A stretch of 64,000 nt of DNA from contig JAEXHI010000024.1 of assembly GCA_023450085.1 (NCBI GenBank), positions 372,001 through 436,000 of the forward strand, written 5' to 3'. Below, piece after piece: positions 1 to 8,263 of the stretch (within the stretch, counting starts at the first letter, position 1; every line of letters starts with the position of its first letter). Made by a program: the position numbers and the translations under genes. The notes below the pieces were generated by a model, which was not told the origin of the DNA, searched no databases, and worked only from the letters and a program-made list of their open reading frames with translations. Origin of the DNA: Bacteroidota bacterium. Its GTDB lineage: Bacteria > Bacteroidota > Bacteroidia > Sphingobacteriales > Sphingobacteriaceae.

Positions 1-496
1 TTATAGTCGTGAGTTTGATGCCGTATTTAGCAACGCTACTTTCCATTGGATAGAAAACCAAAGAGGACTATTACGTGGCATTTATAAAAGCTTGAAACAC
101 GGTGGACGTTTAGTGGCCGAATTTGGTGGTAAAGGAAATATCAAATCTATTGTTGACGCGATTGAAAATGCCGCCAAACAATTGCATTTAGAACACAGAA
201 TTATTTCAAACTTCTGGTTTTTCCCTTCAATTAGTCATTATGCAACGCTGTTAGAATCTGCGGGTTTCGAAACGGAACAAATGTGGCTATTTGACAGACC
301 AACAAAATTGGTGGGCGAAGATGGCATGTTGAAATGGATTAATCAGTTTGCACAGCATGCCTTTGTAAACCTGAACGAGGAAGAAGCCAAAGCAGTAACA
401 GATTCAGCAGTAAGCATCCTAAAGCCTAACTATTTTAAAGATGGGGAGTGGACCGCAGACTATAAAAGATTAAGGATAAAAGCTTCTAAAAGATAA
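1..496 (+). CDS. SAM-dependent methyltransferase, C-terminal part (Tam/Tmt1-like)
   Basis: The reading frame is open from base 2, so the gene begins left of the window. The first visible residues, FDAVFSNATFHWI, match the post-II/motif IV segment of class I SAM methyltransferases of the trans-aconitate methyltransferase type. They are followed by a motif V-like stretch (LKHGGRLVAEFGGKGN) and a typical alpha/beta C-terminus. The protein would be cytosolic. It sits directly before leuD, where leuC would often be expected. The yeast relative Tmt1 methylates trans-aconitate and 3-isopropylmalate, so the position inside a leucine cluster is suggestive, but the substrate is inferred. The SAM-binding GxGxG motif lies outside the window and could not be checked. 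Confidence 0.8.
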   Translation, partial: YSREFDAVFSNATFHWIENQRGLLRGIYKSLKHGGRLVAEFGGKGNIKSIVDAIENAAKQLHLEHRIISNFWFFPSISHYATLLESAGFETEQMWLFDRPTKLVGEDGMLKWINQFAQHAFVNLNEEEAKAVTDSAVSILKPNYFKDGEWTADYKRLRIKASKR

Positions 497-534
497 AAGA
501 ACAAAGAGTAAGGAACAAAGACATAAACATATGC

Positions 535-601
535 TGTCATGCTGACGAAGGAAGCATCTGCAGCCTATGAAACAGATTCTTCGCTATACTCAGAATGACA
601 G
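535..601. repeat. Palindromic dispersed repeat (TGTCATxCTGA ... TCAGAATGACAG family)
   Basis: TGTCATGCTGACGAAGGAAG at the left and the complementary TCAGAATGACAG at the right flank an AGATTCTTCGC core. The same family recurs at 5308-5391, 6817-6892 and 46440-46534. It contains an in-frame ATG (595) for leuD that is part of the repeat rather than a real start. Confidence 0.7.
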
Positions 602-612
602 AAAAAGAAAAA

Positions 613-1212
613 ATGAAAAAATTTGAAAAATTAAGCTCATCGGTAGTACCCTTGTCGATTGAGAATATAGATACCGACCAAATTATTCCAGCAAGGTTTT
701 TAAAAGCCACTACCCGTGAAGGCTTTGGCGAAAACCTTTTCCGCGATTGGCGCTACAATAGTGACAATACCCCTAAAGCAGATTTCGTGTTAAACGACCC
801 TACTTACAGTGGTAAGGTATTGGTTGCTGGCAAAAACTTCGGTTGTGGTAGTAGCCGCGAGCATGCTGCTTGGGCCATTCAAGATGCAGGCTTTGATGTG
901 GTAATCAGCAGTTTCTTTGCCGACATTTTTAAAGGCAATGCACTAAACAATGGACTATTGCCAATTCAAGTAAGCGAGGGATTTTTAGCTGCAATTTTTG
1001 CACAAGTGGCTAAAGATGCCAAGTCGGCATTAACCGTAAACTTAGAAGAGCAAACGGTAACCATTGATGCAACGGGTGCTAAAGAAAGTTTCGAAATCAA
1101 TCCATACAAAAAATCTTGTTTAATTAACGGATACGATGACATCGATTTTGTTCGCAGTCAAACAGATTTAATTGAAGAATTTGAAGAAAACAAGGTTTTT
1201 AAGTTTTACTAA
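613..1212 (+). CDS. leuD: 3-isopropylmalate dehydratase small subunit
   Basis: LeuD is the swivel-domain subunit that pairs with LeuC to isomerise 2- to 3-isopropylmalate in leucine synthesis (cytosol). The N-terminus KLSSSVVPLSIENIDTDQII and the substrate-loop motif GKNFGCGSSREHAAW (about residues 74-88) are diagnostic. The length is 199 residues, normal for the bacterial subunit. I chose ATG 613 (MKKFEKL) because homologues begin this way. The upstream ATG at 595 lies in a dispersed palindromic repeat. LeuC is not in the window and probably lies to the left. LeuB and leuA follow after one intervening ABC gene. Confidence 0.96.
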   Translation: MKKFEKLSSSVVPLSIENIDTDQIIPARFLKATTREGFGENLFRDWRYNSDNTPKADFVLNDPTYSGKVLVAGKNFGCGSSREHAAWAIQDAGFDVVISSFFADIFKGNALNNGLLPIQVSEGFLAAIFAQVAKDAKSALTVNLEEQTVTIDATGAKESFEINPYKKSCLINGYDDIDFVRSQTDLIEEFEENKVFKFY

Positions 1213-1293
1213 TCACAAAACATAAGGTTAAAGCCAATCGCGACATTATAACAAGCTTTTGACTTTTTACTTTACACTTTTGACTTTAACAAA

Positions 1294-2772
1294 ATGAGTA
1301 ATCCAATAGTTCAAATCTCCAATTTCAGTTTAAAATACGGCAATAAAACCGTGTTAACAGACTTGGATTGGACTATCTCTGAAGGAGAAAACTGGTTGTT
1401 GACTGGCATTAGCGGCAGCGGCAAAACAGCCTTGTTGAAAGCCATTGCAGGCATAGAAAAAAGCACCGAAGAGATTGTCGTCAGTTTTGATGAACAAAGC
1501 AGTGCTAGGCCCGTCTGTCAATACATTGCACAATGGTATCAATTTAAAAATGTAGAAGGCGTAGCCAATTTCTACTACCAACAACGCTACAACGCACAAC
1601 AAGTTCAGGACACCTTAACCGTGAATGCCGAATTGGTCCATTACGCTAAGGAAAATCATTTGAACTTGGCCCAAGCAGAACCTATCTTAGAAGCACTTGG
1701 TTTTGCCCCTCTTAAAAATGCACAGCTGATCGAACTATCGAGTGGCGAACACAAAAAGCTGCAACTAGTAAAAGCCTTATTGTTAAAACCGCAGCTGCTG
1801 TTACTAGACCAACCTTACACTGGTTTAGACATCCAGTCCCGTCAAAATCTGAATAACTTATTAGATAGATTAACCAACAATGGTGTACAAATCATCTTGA
1901 TCAGTAATGAAACCGAAATCCCTGCTTGTATTAATAGGTATGGAGAAATCATTGATGGACAACTGGAAGAGCATTTCACTTTTTGTACCAGAAACGAAAT
2001 CGTCATTGAAGACCGACCTATTCCCGAGTTTTTACATGAAGCGCCTCCTTCGAGCAGTGATACCTTGATCAAAATGGTAGATGTAAACATCAACTATGGC
2101 GAAAAGCAAGTGCTTAAAAACGTGAATTGGGAAATTAAGGCTGGTGAAAAATGGCTGTTGCAAGGTCATAACGGATCGGGGAAATCAACTTTGTTAAGCC
2201 TGGTAAATGGCGACCATCCACAGGCCTATGCCAATGAAATTTATCTTTTCGGCAACAAACGCGGCTCGGGTGAAAGTATTTGGGACATTAAAGAGCACAT
2301 CGGTTTAATCTCTCCTGAATTGCATTGGTATTTTGATTTTAATGCCACCGTTTGGCAAAGCATCGCCTCTGGCTTTTTCGACAGTATCGGATTGTACAAA
2401 GAAATTGGCTGGCACAAACGCACTCAAGTGGACGAACTCATTGAGTACTTTGGACTAACTGCCAATAAAAACGATTTACTGGCACAACTGCCGCTTGGTA
2501 AACAACGCTTGGTTTTATTGGCCAGAACAGTGATTAAAAACCCTGAACTTTTGGTGTTAGATGAACCTTGCCAAGGCTTGGACGCCCATCAAACCCTTCA
2601 ATTTAATACCCTAATTGATGGTTTGTGCACCACCAACAGAACCTTGATTTACGTGTCGCACAGCGATGACCAATTACCGAAAAACTTAACACATCAGCTA
2701 TTGCTCAGCAAAGGCGAAGTGATACATAACAACATTTATAAAAAGAAAGAAGAATTAGAAAGCGTGGTTTGA
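1294..2772 (+). CDS. Tandem ABC ATPase, ModF/PhrA-like
   Basis: This 492-residue protein has two ABC nucleotide-binding domains and no membrane segment. Domain 1 has Walker A GISGSGKT (38-45), signature-like LSSGEHKKL (148-156) and Walker B LLLLDQP (168-174). The expected catalytic Glu is therefore Gln173. Domain 2 has Walker A GHNGSGKS (291-298), a degenerate signature LPLGKQR, and an intact LLVLDEP. The architecture matches the ModF/PhrA family, whose role is poorly defined. No permease gene is adjacent. The gene interrupts the leuD-leuB order and is followed by a palindromic repeat, so it may be a later insertion into the leucine cluster. Confidence 0.8.
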   Translation: MSNPIVQISNFSLKYGNKTVLTDLDWTISEGENWLLTGISGSGKTALLKAIAGIEKSTEEIVVSFDEQSSARPVCQYIAQWYQFKNVEGVANFYYQQRYNAQQVQDTLTVNAELVHYAKENHLNLAQAEPILEALGFAPLKNAQLIELSSGEHKKLQLVKALLLKPQLLLLDQPYTGLDIQSRQNLNNLLDRLTNNGVQIILISNETEIPACINRYGEIIDGQLEEHFTFCTRNEIVIEDRPIPEFLHEAPPSSSDTLIKMVDVNINYGEKQVLKNVNWEIKAGEKWLLQGHNGSGKSTLLSLVNGDHPQAYANEIYLFGNKRGSGESIWDIKEHIGLISPELHWYFDFNATVWQSIASGFFDSIGLYKEIGWHKRTQVDELIEYFGLTANKNDLLAQLPLGKQRLVLLARTVIKNPELLVLDEPCQGLDAHQTLQFNTLIDGLCTTNRTLIYVSHSDDQLPKNLTHQLLLSKGEVIHNNIYKKKEELESVV

Positions 2773-2777
2773 ATTCC

Positions 2778-2869
2778 CGTCATTTCGAACGAGGAACGAG
2801 GAGAAATCTAGCATCCAGTAACCACTTGCTAGATTTCTCTCCCGAAGAAAAATCGGGATCGAAATGACG
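2778..2869. repeat. Palindromic repeat (CGTCATTTCGA ... TCGAAATGACG)
   Basis: Inverted ends CGTCATTTCGA and TCGAAATGACG enclose an inner pair (AGAAATCTAG / CTAGATTTCT) and a CCCGA...TCGGG hairpin. It fills the gap between the ABC gene and leuB and could fold in the transcript. It belongs to the same broad class as the elements at 5308, 6760 and 46440. Confidence 0.75.
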
Positions 2870-2904
2870 CCCCACACCTTAACGCTTAAAAACATACAAT
2901 AAGA

Positions 2905-3981
2905 ATGAAGAAGCATATATTAGTAATACCTGGTGATGGCATTGGCCAAGAAGTAACCCAATGGGGAAAAGCAGCCCTAGATCAAATCGCAAAAAACTAC
3001 GGTCACGAATTTACTTTCGATGAGGCTTTAATGGGACATGCTGCCATCGAAGTAACTGGTAATCCACTACCCGATGAAACTTTAGAAAAAGCACGTAAAA
3101 GTGATGCCATTTTATTTGGTGCCATTGGCCATGCGATGTACGACAATGATCCTTCTTTAAAAGTTAGACCGGAACAAGGTTTATTGAAAATCAGAAAAGA
3201 ACTAGGACTATATGCTAACCTTCGCCCTATCCTATTGTTCGACGAATTACTAGAAGCGTCAAGTATCAAAGCGCACATCTTAAAAGGAACTGATATTTTA
3301 TTCTTCAGAGAATTAACAGGCGATGTTTATTTCGGAGAGAAAAACCGTTCTGAAGATAGAAATACCGCTTCAGATTTGATGATTTACCACAAATATGAAG
3401 TAGAGCGCATAGCCCACAAAGCTTTCCAAGCCGCACAACAACGTAGTAAAAGATTGTGTTCAGTGGATAAAGCGAACGTATTGGAGTCTTCTCGCTTATG
3501 GCGTGAAACCGTACAGGAAATTGCCAAACAATACCCTGATGTAGAGACCGAGCACATGTTTATCGACAATGCTGCCATGCAGTTGATCAAAAATCCGAAG
3601 AAATTTGATGTGGTATTAACCGCCAACCTTTTCGGTGATATCCTTACTGATGAAGCCTCGCAAATTGCGGGTTCAATGGGCATGCTAGCTTCTGCCTCTG
3701 TAGGCGATGGTGTTGGCTTCTACGAACCTATCCACGGTTCGGCTCATGACATTGCAGGTAAAAACTTGGCAAATCCATTAGCGTCTATCCTATCGGCAGC
3801 ACTCATGCTCGAAATTAGTTTCGGTCTACCAGAAGAAGCAAAAGCCCTAGTGAGCGCTGTTGATCAAGCCCTAAAAGATGGTTACAGAACTGGTGACATT
3901 GCCGACCAAAATACCGAAGCCAGCAAAGTATTAGGCACCCAAGAAATGGGACAATTAGTATTAAAATATTTAGCACAATAA
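2905..3981 (+). CDS. leuB: 3-isopropylmalate dehydrogenase
   Basis: LeuB oxidises and decarboxylates 3-isopropylmalate to 2-ketoisocaproate with NAD+ (leucine synthesis, cytosol). Family marks are the N-terminal IPGDGIGQEV, the substrate-binding RELTGDVYFGEK segment, the metal-binding NLFGDILTDEASQIAGSMGM, and the NAD-binding EPIHGSAHDIAGKN near the C-terminus. The length of 358 residues is standard. leuA follows 17 bases downstream, so the two are co-transcribed. Confidence 0.96.
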   Translation: MKKHILVIPGDGIGQEVTQWGKAALDQIAKNYGHEFTFDEALMGHAAIEVTGNPLPDETLEKARKSDAILFGAIGHAMYDNDPSLKVRPEQGLLKIRKELGLYANLRPILLFDELLEASSIKAHILKGTDILFFRELTGDVYFGEKNRSEDRNTASDLMIYHKYEVERIAHKAFQAAQQRSKRLCSVDKANVLESSRLWRETVQEIAKQYPDVETEHMFIDNAAMQLIKNPKKFDVVLTANLFGDILTDEASQIAGSMGMLASASVGDGVGFYEPIHGSAHDIAGKNLANPLASILSAALMLEISFGLPEEAKALVSAVDQALKDGYRTGDIADQNTEASKVLGTQEMGQLVLKYLAQ

Positions 3982-3998
3982 CCTAAACCTAAAAACTT

Positions 3999-5171
3999 AT
4001 GTTACACGACCCAAATAAAGTACACATTTTTGACACCACCTTGCGTGATGGCGAGCAGGTGCCAGGTTGCCAGTTGAGCACCCCTCAAAAAATTGAAATT
4101 GCGAAATCGTTGGAACTACTAGGTGTAGATGTAATTGAGGCAGGATTCCCTGTTTCTAGCCCTGGCGATTTTAATAGCGTAATTGAACTTTCAAAAGCAG
4201 TAAACGACCCTATTATCTGTGCTTTAACCAGAGCCAATAAAAATGATATTGATGTAGCTGCCGATGCTTTACGCTATGCCAAAAGACCCCGTATCCACAC
4301 AGGTATTGGTTCTTCTGATATGCACATTAAAACCAAGTTCAACAGCACTAGAGAAGAAATTTTAGAGCGTGCTATTGAGGCAGTAAAGTATGCCAAAAAA
4401 TATGTAGAAGATGTAGAGTTTTACGCTGAAGATGCTGGCCGTGCAGATATTGAATATTTGGCTAAAATGATTGAAGCGGTAATTGCTGCTGGTGCTACTG
4501 TAGTAAACATTCCAGATACGAATGGTTACTGCCTACCAGACCAATACGGCTCAAAAATCCTTTACTTAAGAGAGAACGTAAAAAACATTGATAAGGCCAT
4601 CATTTCTTGCCACTGCCATAACGATTTAGGTTTAGCCACCGCTAACTCTATTGCTGGTTTACAAAATGGTGCCCGTCAAGTAGAGTGTACCATTAACGGT
4701 ATCGGCGAGCGTGCGGGTAATACTTCCATGGAAGAAGTAGTGATGATTTTAAAGACACATAAATCTTTAGGACTTCATACCAATATCAACACTCAAGGTA
4801 TTTATGAAATTAGTCACCAGGTACGTAGCCTAATGAACATGCCAGTACAACCTAATAAAGCCATTGTAGGGGCTAACGCTTTTGCACATAGCTCGGGCAT
4901 TCACCAAGATGGTTTCTTGAAAAACCGTGAAAACTACGAAATCATTAGACCAGAAGATGTAGGTTTCCCTGATGCAACCATTGTACTTACCGCTAGAAGT
5001 GGCCGTCATGCTTTGAAACACCACTTAGACCGATTAGGCCATGCTTTGGATAAAGAACAGTTAGCAATAGTTTATACCGCATTCTTAGACTTAGCTGATA
5101 AGAAACAAGGCATCGAAGATGGGGATTTAAATGAGCTAGTAGCTTTGCACCTAGCAACCAGGTTAAACTAA
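3999..5171 (+). CDS. leuA: 2-isopropylmalate synthase, short form without regulatory domain
   Basis: This enzyme condenses acetyl-CoA with 2-ketoisovalerate, the first committed step of leucine synthesis. The TIM-barrel is complete: DTTLRDGEQVPG near the N-terminus, the metal-binding SCHCHNDLGLATANS, and the glycine-rich NGIGERAGN. The protein stops at 390 residues, whereas long bacterial LeuA enzymes are over 500 residues and carry a C-terminal domain for leucine feedback. Only the catalytic barrel and the start of the linker region are present. A leuA call is favoured over homocitrate or citramalate synthase because leuD and leuB are adjacent. Confidence 0.9.
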   Translation: MLHDPNKVHIFDTTLRDGEQVPGCQLSTPQKIEIAKSLELLGVDVIEAGFPVSSPGDFNSVIELSKAVNDPIICALTRANKNDIDVAADALRYAKRPRIHTGIGSSDMHIKTKFNSTREEILERAIEAVKYAKKYVEDVEFYAEDAGRADIEYLAKMIEAVIAAGATVVNIPDTNGYCLPDQYGSKILYLRENVKNIDKAIISCHCHNDLGLATANSIAGLQNGARQVECTINGIGERAGNTSMEEVVMILKTHKSLGLHTNINTQGIYEISHQVRSLMNMPVQPNKAIVGANAFAHSSGIHQDGFLKNRENYEIIRPEDVGFPDATIVLTARSGRHALKHHLDRLGHALDKEQLAIVYTAFLDLADKKQGIEDGDLNELVALHLATRLN

Positions 5172-5475
5172 TAGAGACTGCTTCGTCTCCTCGCAGTGAC
5201 GCTCCTATTTTCCTCATTGCGAGAAGGAACGACGAAGCAATCTTTGACAAATAAGATATACTAATGCTTAAGCGCCATGTGTCCACCTTTGGAGGGCTAA
5301 GGGAATTTGTCATCCAGAGCGCAGCGAAGGATCTAATTTAAAACAGCGTCGAAATAGATTCCTCGTCGCTACGCTTCCCTCGGAATGACAGAGTTTCTTA
5401 CAATGGCCAGGTAAGCAAAAGTTACCACAACCAATGAAATGCCAAACGGCTTTTCAAAAAATCAAAAATTAAAAG
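5172..5475. repeat. Intergenic repeat block between leuA and ilvA
   Basis: This gap carries no gene. It has a first element at about 5174-5250 (AGACTGCTTCGTC ... GACGAAGCAATCT, with a CTCATTGCGAG arm). A second palindromic element at 5308-5391 has ends TGTCATCCAGAGCGCAGCG and CGGAATGACA. Both belong to the families seen elsewhere in the window. Confidence 0.65.
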
Positions 5476-5491
5476 TCCCGTAAATACGGGA
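5476..5491 (+). promoter_or_regulatory. Perfect hairpin just upstream of the ilvA start
   Basis: TCCCGT-AAAT-ACGGGA is a perfect 6-bp stem with a 4-base loop that ends eight bases before the ilvA ATG. In the mRNA it would occupy the ribosome-binding region. A role in translation control is inference. Confidence 0.4.
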
Positions 5492-5499
5492 TTAAGAAT

Positions 5500-6750
5500 A
5501 TGGATACGACGACAACACATACTTTCGACTTCGACAAAGCTTTTGCCACCTTACAAGGTGTGGTGAAAAGAACTCCTTTGGAGTATAACGCAGGACTTTC
5601 TTTAAAGTACAATGCCAATATTTATTTGAAGCGAGAGGATTTACAAATTGTACGTTCTTATAAATTACGTGGTGCCTACAACAAAATCAGTGGTTTAAAT
5701 GCTGATCAATTAAAAAATGGAGTAGTATGCGCTAGTGCCGGAAACCATGCACAGGGAGTAGCTTATTCCTGCAAAAAACTAGGAATTAAAGGCGTAATCT
5801 TTATGCCCGAAATCACACCCAAACAAAAAATTACCCAAGTAAATATGTTTGGTGGCGATAACGTAGAAGTTATTTTAGTAGGTGATACTTTCGACGATTG
5901 TTTGAAAGAAGCATTGGCTTACAGCGAAGAAAAATCGGCTATTTTTATTCCTCCATTTGACGATGAAAAAGTAATTGAAGGGCAGGCTACCGTAATGATG
6001 GAGGTTTATCAGGACCTACCAGAATTGGATGCTATTGTGGTACCAATTGGCGGTGGAGGCTTGGCCTCTGGCGTAACCGCTTACCTACAAACCGTAAAAC
6101 CTAATGTAAAAGTTTTTGGCGTGGAGCCTTTGGGTGCGCCATCGCTAAGTGAAGCCTTAAAACATGGTGGTCCAGTAACGGTAGAAAACATCGAACGTTT
6201 TGTAGATGGTGCAGCCGTAAAAAGAATGGGCTGGATTACCTACAAATATTGCAGCGATTTACTAAGCTCAACCTATTTAATTCCAGAGGGACAAATTTGT
6301 ACCACCATTTTAAAACTATATAACGAAGACGCTATTGTAGTAGAGCCTGCTGGTGCTTTATCTGTAGCAGCCTTAGAGCAGGTTAAAGATCAGATTGTTG
6401 GCAAAACGATAGTATGTATTGTAAGTGGTGGCAATAACGATATTGAGCGTATGCAGGAAATCAAAGAGAAGTCGTTACTTTTCGAAGGACTAAAGCATTA
6501 CTTTATTGTACGTTTTCCGCAGCGTCCAGGAGCTTTAAAACTTTTTGTGAACGAGGTGCTAGGTCCTCATGATGATATTACCCGCTTTGAGTTTATCAAA
6601 AAAACTAACCGTGAAAACGGACCTGCTTTAGTAGGAATTGAATTAGCCAAAAAAGAAGATTATGCAGGTATTTTACAACGCTTAAAGGAATTTAAGTTTG
6701 ATGTAATTGAACTGAACCAAGACGCAACTTTGTTTGAGTATTTGGTTTAA
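5500..6750 (+). CDS. ilvA: Threonine dehydratase (threonine deaminase), single ACT-like domain
   Basis: IlvA is a PLP enzyme that deaminates threonine to 2-ketobutyrate, the entry to isoleucine synthesis. RSYKLRGAYNKI (about 51-62) carries the PLP lysine, and VPIGGGGLASG is the phosphate-binding glycine loop. The C-terminal ~85 residues (FEGLKHYFIVRFPQRPGAL onward) form one ACT-like regulatory domain. The length of 416 residues matches the shorter form with one regulatory domain. It is the last gene of the branched-chain cluster, followed by repeats and a terminator-like hairpin. Confidence 0.94.
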   Translation: MDTTTTHTFDFDKAFATLQGVVKRTPLEYNAGLSLKYNANIYLKREDLQIVRSYKLRGAYNKISGLNADQLKNGVVCASAGNHAQGVAYSCKKLGIKGVIFMPEITPKQKITQVNMFGGDNVEVILVGDTFDDCLKEALAYSEEKSAIFIPPFDDEKVIEGQATVMMEVYQDLPELDAIVVPIGGGGLASGVTAYLQTVKPNVKVFGVEPLGAPSLSEALKHGGPVTVENIERFVDGAAVKRMGWITYKYCSDLLSSTYLIPEGQICTTILKLYNEDAIVVEPAGALSVAALEQVKDQIVGKTIVCIVSGGNNDIERMQEIKEKSLLFEGLKHYFIVRFPQRPGALKLFVNEVLGPHDDITRFEFIKKTNRENGPALVGIELAKKEDYAGILQRLKEFKFDVIELNQDATLFEYLV

Positions 6751-6759
6751 GACATATTT

Positions 6760-6928
6760 CGTCATTGCGAGGCACAGCCTGTCCCGCACTTTTTTCGGGA
6801 AAGCAATCTTTCTTTCTGTCATTCTGAGCGAAGCGAAGAATCTGTATACGAGTAGCACTAAATAAAAGATTCCTCCTAACGTCGGAATGACACAATGCTG
6901 TAAGATTACTTCGTACCTCGCAATGACG
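6760..6928. repeat. Nested palindromic repeats after ilvA
   Basis: Outer arms CGTCATTGCGAGG (6760-6772) and CCTCGCAATGACG (6916-6928) are perfect 13-bp inverted repeats. Inside them a second family, TGTCATTC...GAATGACA (6817-6892), with GAGCGAAGCGAAGAATCT, sits as a unit. A short CCCGC...CGGGA hairpin lies at about 6783-6800. The nesting looks like one element inserted into another. Confidence 0.8.
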
Positions 6929-6971
6929 AGCGTGATAACAGAAGCTTTTCCATTATTTTTTTATACTAACC

Positions 6972-6998
6972 AATAGGAGACTAATATTGTCTCCTATT
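6972..6998 (+). terminator. Terminator-like hairpin after ilvA
   Basis: A perfect 10-bp stem AATAGGAGAC / GTCTCCTATT with a 7-base loop, followed by CTTATTTAA. The T-tract is weak. It would end the leu/ilv transcript. The rest of 6999-7286 shows no gene. Confidence 0.5.
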
Positions 6999-7286
6999 CT
7001 TATTTAATACACTCCAAAAAAATATTCATTCTACTACAAAATTGTGTATCAGTTAAAAATAATTACACATTTTTTCTGTTACAGAACATCTGAAAAACTG
7101 CCCAAAACAATTAAAAACAAAGCTTATTGATTTTTGTTTAACAAAATTTATTTTTTGGCACGCGTCTTACTAAAGTTTTGGCAACAGTTTTGATATAAGC
7201 TTAACAACACACAAATGAGACTTGAATTTGAAATATCCTACTCACACAAATAGGAGTTTCTAAACCAAACACAAACCACACACAAG

Positions 7287-7703
7287 ATGAAAAAACTAAC
7301 CCTACTCCTACTTTGCGTTGCCACACTAGGTTTGGCTTCATGCAAGAAAGACACTTACATCACCCAAGAATTAAAAGCAAAAACATACAACTACGAAATT
7401 AAAACGTCAGATTGGAAGAAAAATGCTAATGGAAGCTACACAGCAACATGGCTTAACAAAAAGTTTGATGGCATCACACTAGAAGATGAAGGTGTAATGG
7501 TCTATTTCGAACATCCAGTAACTGCAAGTAGTTTTATTCAGTTGCCTTACACTTTTAATTATAGCGCCTACAGTTATGAGTTGTTTAATGGCGGGATTAG
7601 ATTTGATGTACAGGACACTAACAATTTAATGAACAGTGTTGCACCAAATTACACCATACTTGTAAAGGTTGTAGTAGTTCCTTCGGAATACGAACCTAAT
7701 TAA
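7287..7703 (+). CDS. Hypothetical lipoprotein
   Basis: A 138-residue protein with a type II signal peptide: KK start, hydrophobic LTLLLLCVATLGL, lipobox LASC with Cys19, then KKD. It is expected to be lipid-anchored in the outer or inner membrane. The mature part is rich in Tyr and beta-forming residues, and I recognise no domain. A strong terminator follows the stop, so it is a single-gene unit. Confidence 0.75.
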   Translation: MKKLTLLLLCVATLGLASCKKDTYITQELKAKTYNYEIKTSDWKKNANGSYTATWLNKKFDGITLEDEGVMVYFEHPVTASSFIQLPYTFNYSAYSYELFNGGIRFDVQDTNNLMNSVAPNYTILVKVVVVPSEYEPN

Positions 7704-7725
7704 ACAATAAAGGAATTAAAACTTC

Positions 7726-7765
7726 AAAAACGGTCAATGTTTACAAACATTGACCGTTTTTTTTA
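7726..7765 (+). terminator. Rho-independent terminator (CGGTCAATGTTTA family)
   Basis: AAAAACGGTCAATGT and ACATTGACCGTTTTT form a near-perfect stem followed by a long T run. The stem sequence recurs almost unchanged at 9423-9466 and 15021-15064. Confidence 0.9.
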
Positions 7766-7774
7766 TTAAAACTC

Positions 7775-7782
7775 TATATTTG
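7775..7782 (+). promoter_or_regulatory. Candidate -7 element TATATTTG
   Basis: It matches the Bacteroidetes -7 consensus TAnnTTTG and lies 35 bases upstream of the next start codon. No clear TTTG -33 box is present; the terminator T-tract occupies that position. Confidence 0.4.
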
Positions 7783-7816
7783 GAAGACAATCTTTTAATT
7801 ATCTAAATATTAATCT

Positions 7817-8263
7817 ATGAAATTCAGAATCTTAAGCTTAGTTTTTCTTTTCACTATTTTTCTTTTTTCTTGTAAAAAGCATAAAGAAAATAACCCTCAA
7901 AGGATCAAAAATCAAGTTACTGGAACTTGGCAAGCCGTTAAAACGGAAACAAGTGGTCCAACGGCTAGTGGCTTTGCTACTATAGTTGACAGCTCAGCTT
8001 ATATCAAAGCATTCCCTAAACTGACGACTAGTAAAAAAGACTTATCTCCAAACAACTTTACTATAACTAGTAATGGGAATAAAGCAGATGAAAAGTACTT
8101 AAAAGAAATTTTGAGTAATGCTTCCTACTTTAATTTAAAAATCGTACTAAAAGGGAAATATCTTTTATTCCAACTAAACGAATATCCACAAAATCCAAAA
8201 CGAATAACTACCTACTACTATGAAAAAGCTAATCAGAAAAATCTATCAAACGGCCGTAATTAG
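7817..8263 (+). CDS. Hypothetical lipoprotein, possibly lipocalin-like
   Basis: A 148-residue protein with a lipoprotein signal (LVFLFTIFLFSC, Cys about 19, then KKHKENN). The mature start NQVTGTWQAVKTE resembles the first strand of the lipocalin-like proteins common in Bacteroidetes (GxW motif), and the rest is short and beta-rich. That fold call is tentative. The last 44 bases overlap the start of the next gene in another frame, which suggests translational coupling. Confidence 0.65.
   Translation: MKFRILSLVFLFTIFLFSCKKHKENNPQRIKNQVTGTWQAVKTETSGPTASGFATIVDSSAYIKAFPKLTTSKKDLSPNNFTITSNGNKADEKYLKEILSNASYFNLKIVLKGKYLLFQLNEYPQNPKRITTYYYEKANQKNLSNGRN

Noticed and set aside
595..612. Upstream ATG as leuD start
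   Set aside because: It falls in a dispersed palindromic repeat and adds six residues not seen at the start of LeuD proteins; ATG 613 fits the family.
7817..8263. Frameshift fusing the 7.8-kb and 8.2-kb genes
   Set aside because: The second gene has its own full signal peptide, so two separate proteins are more likely.
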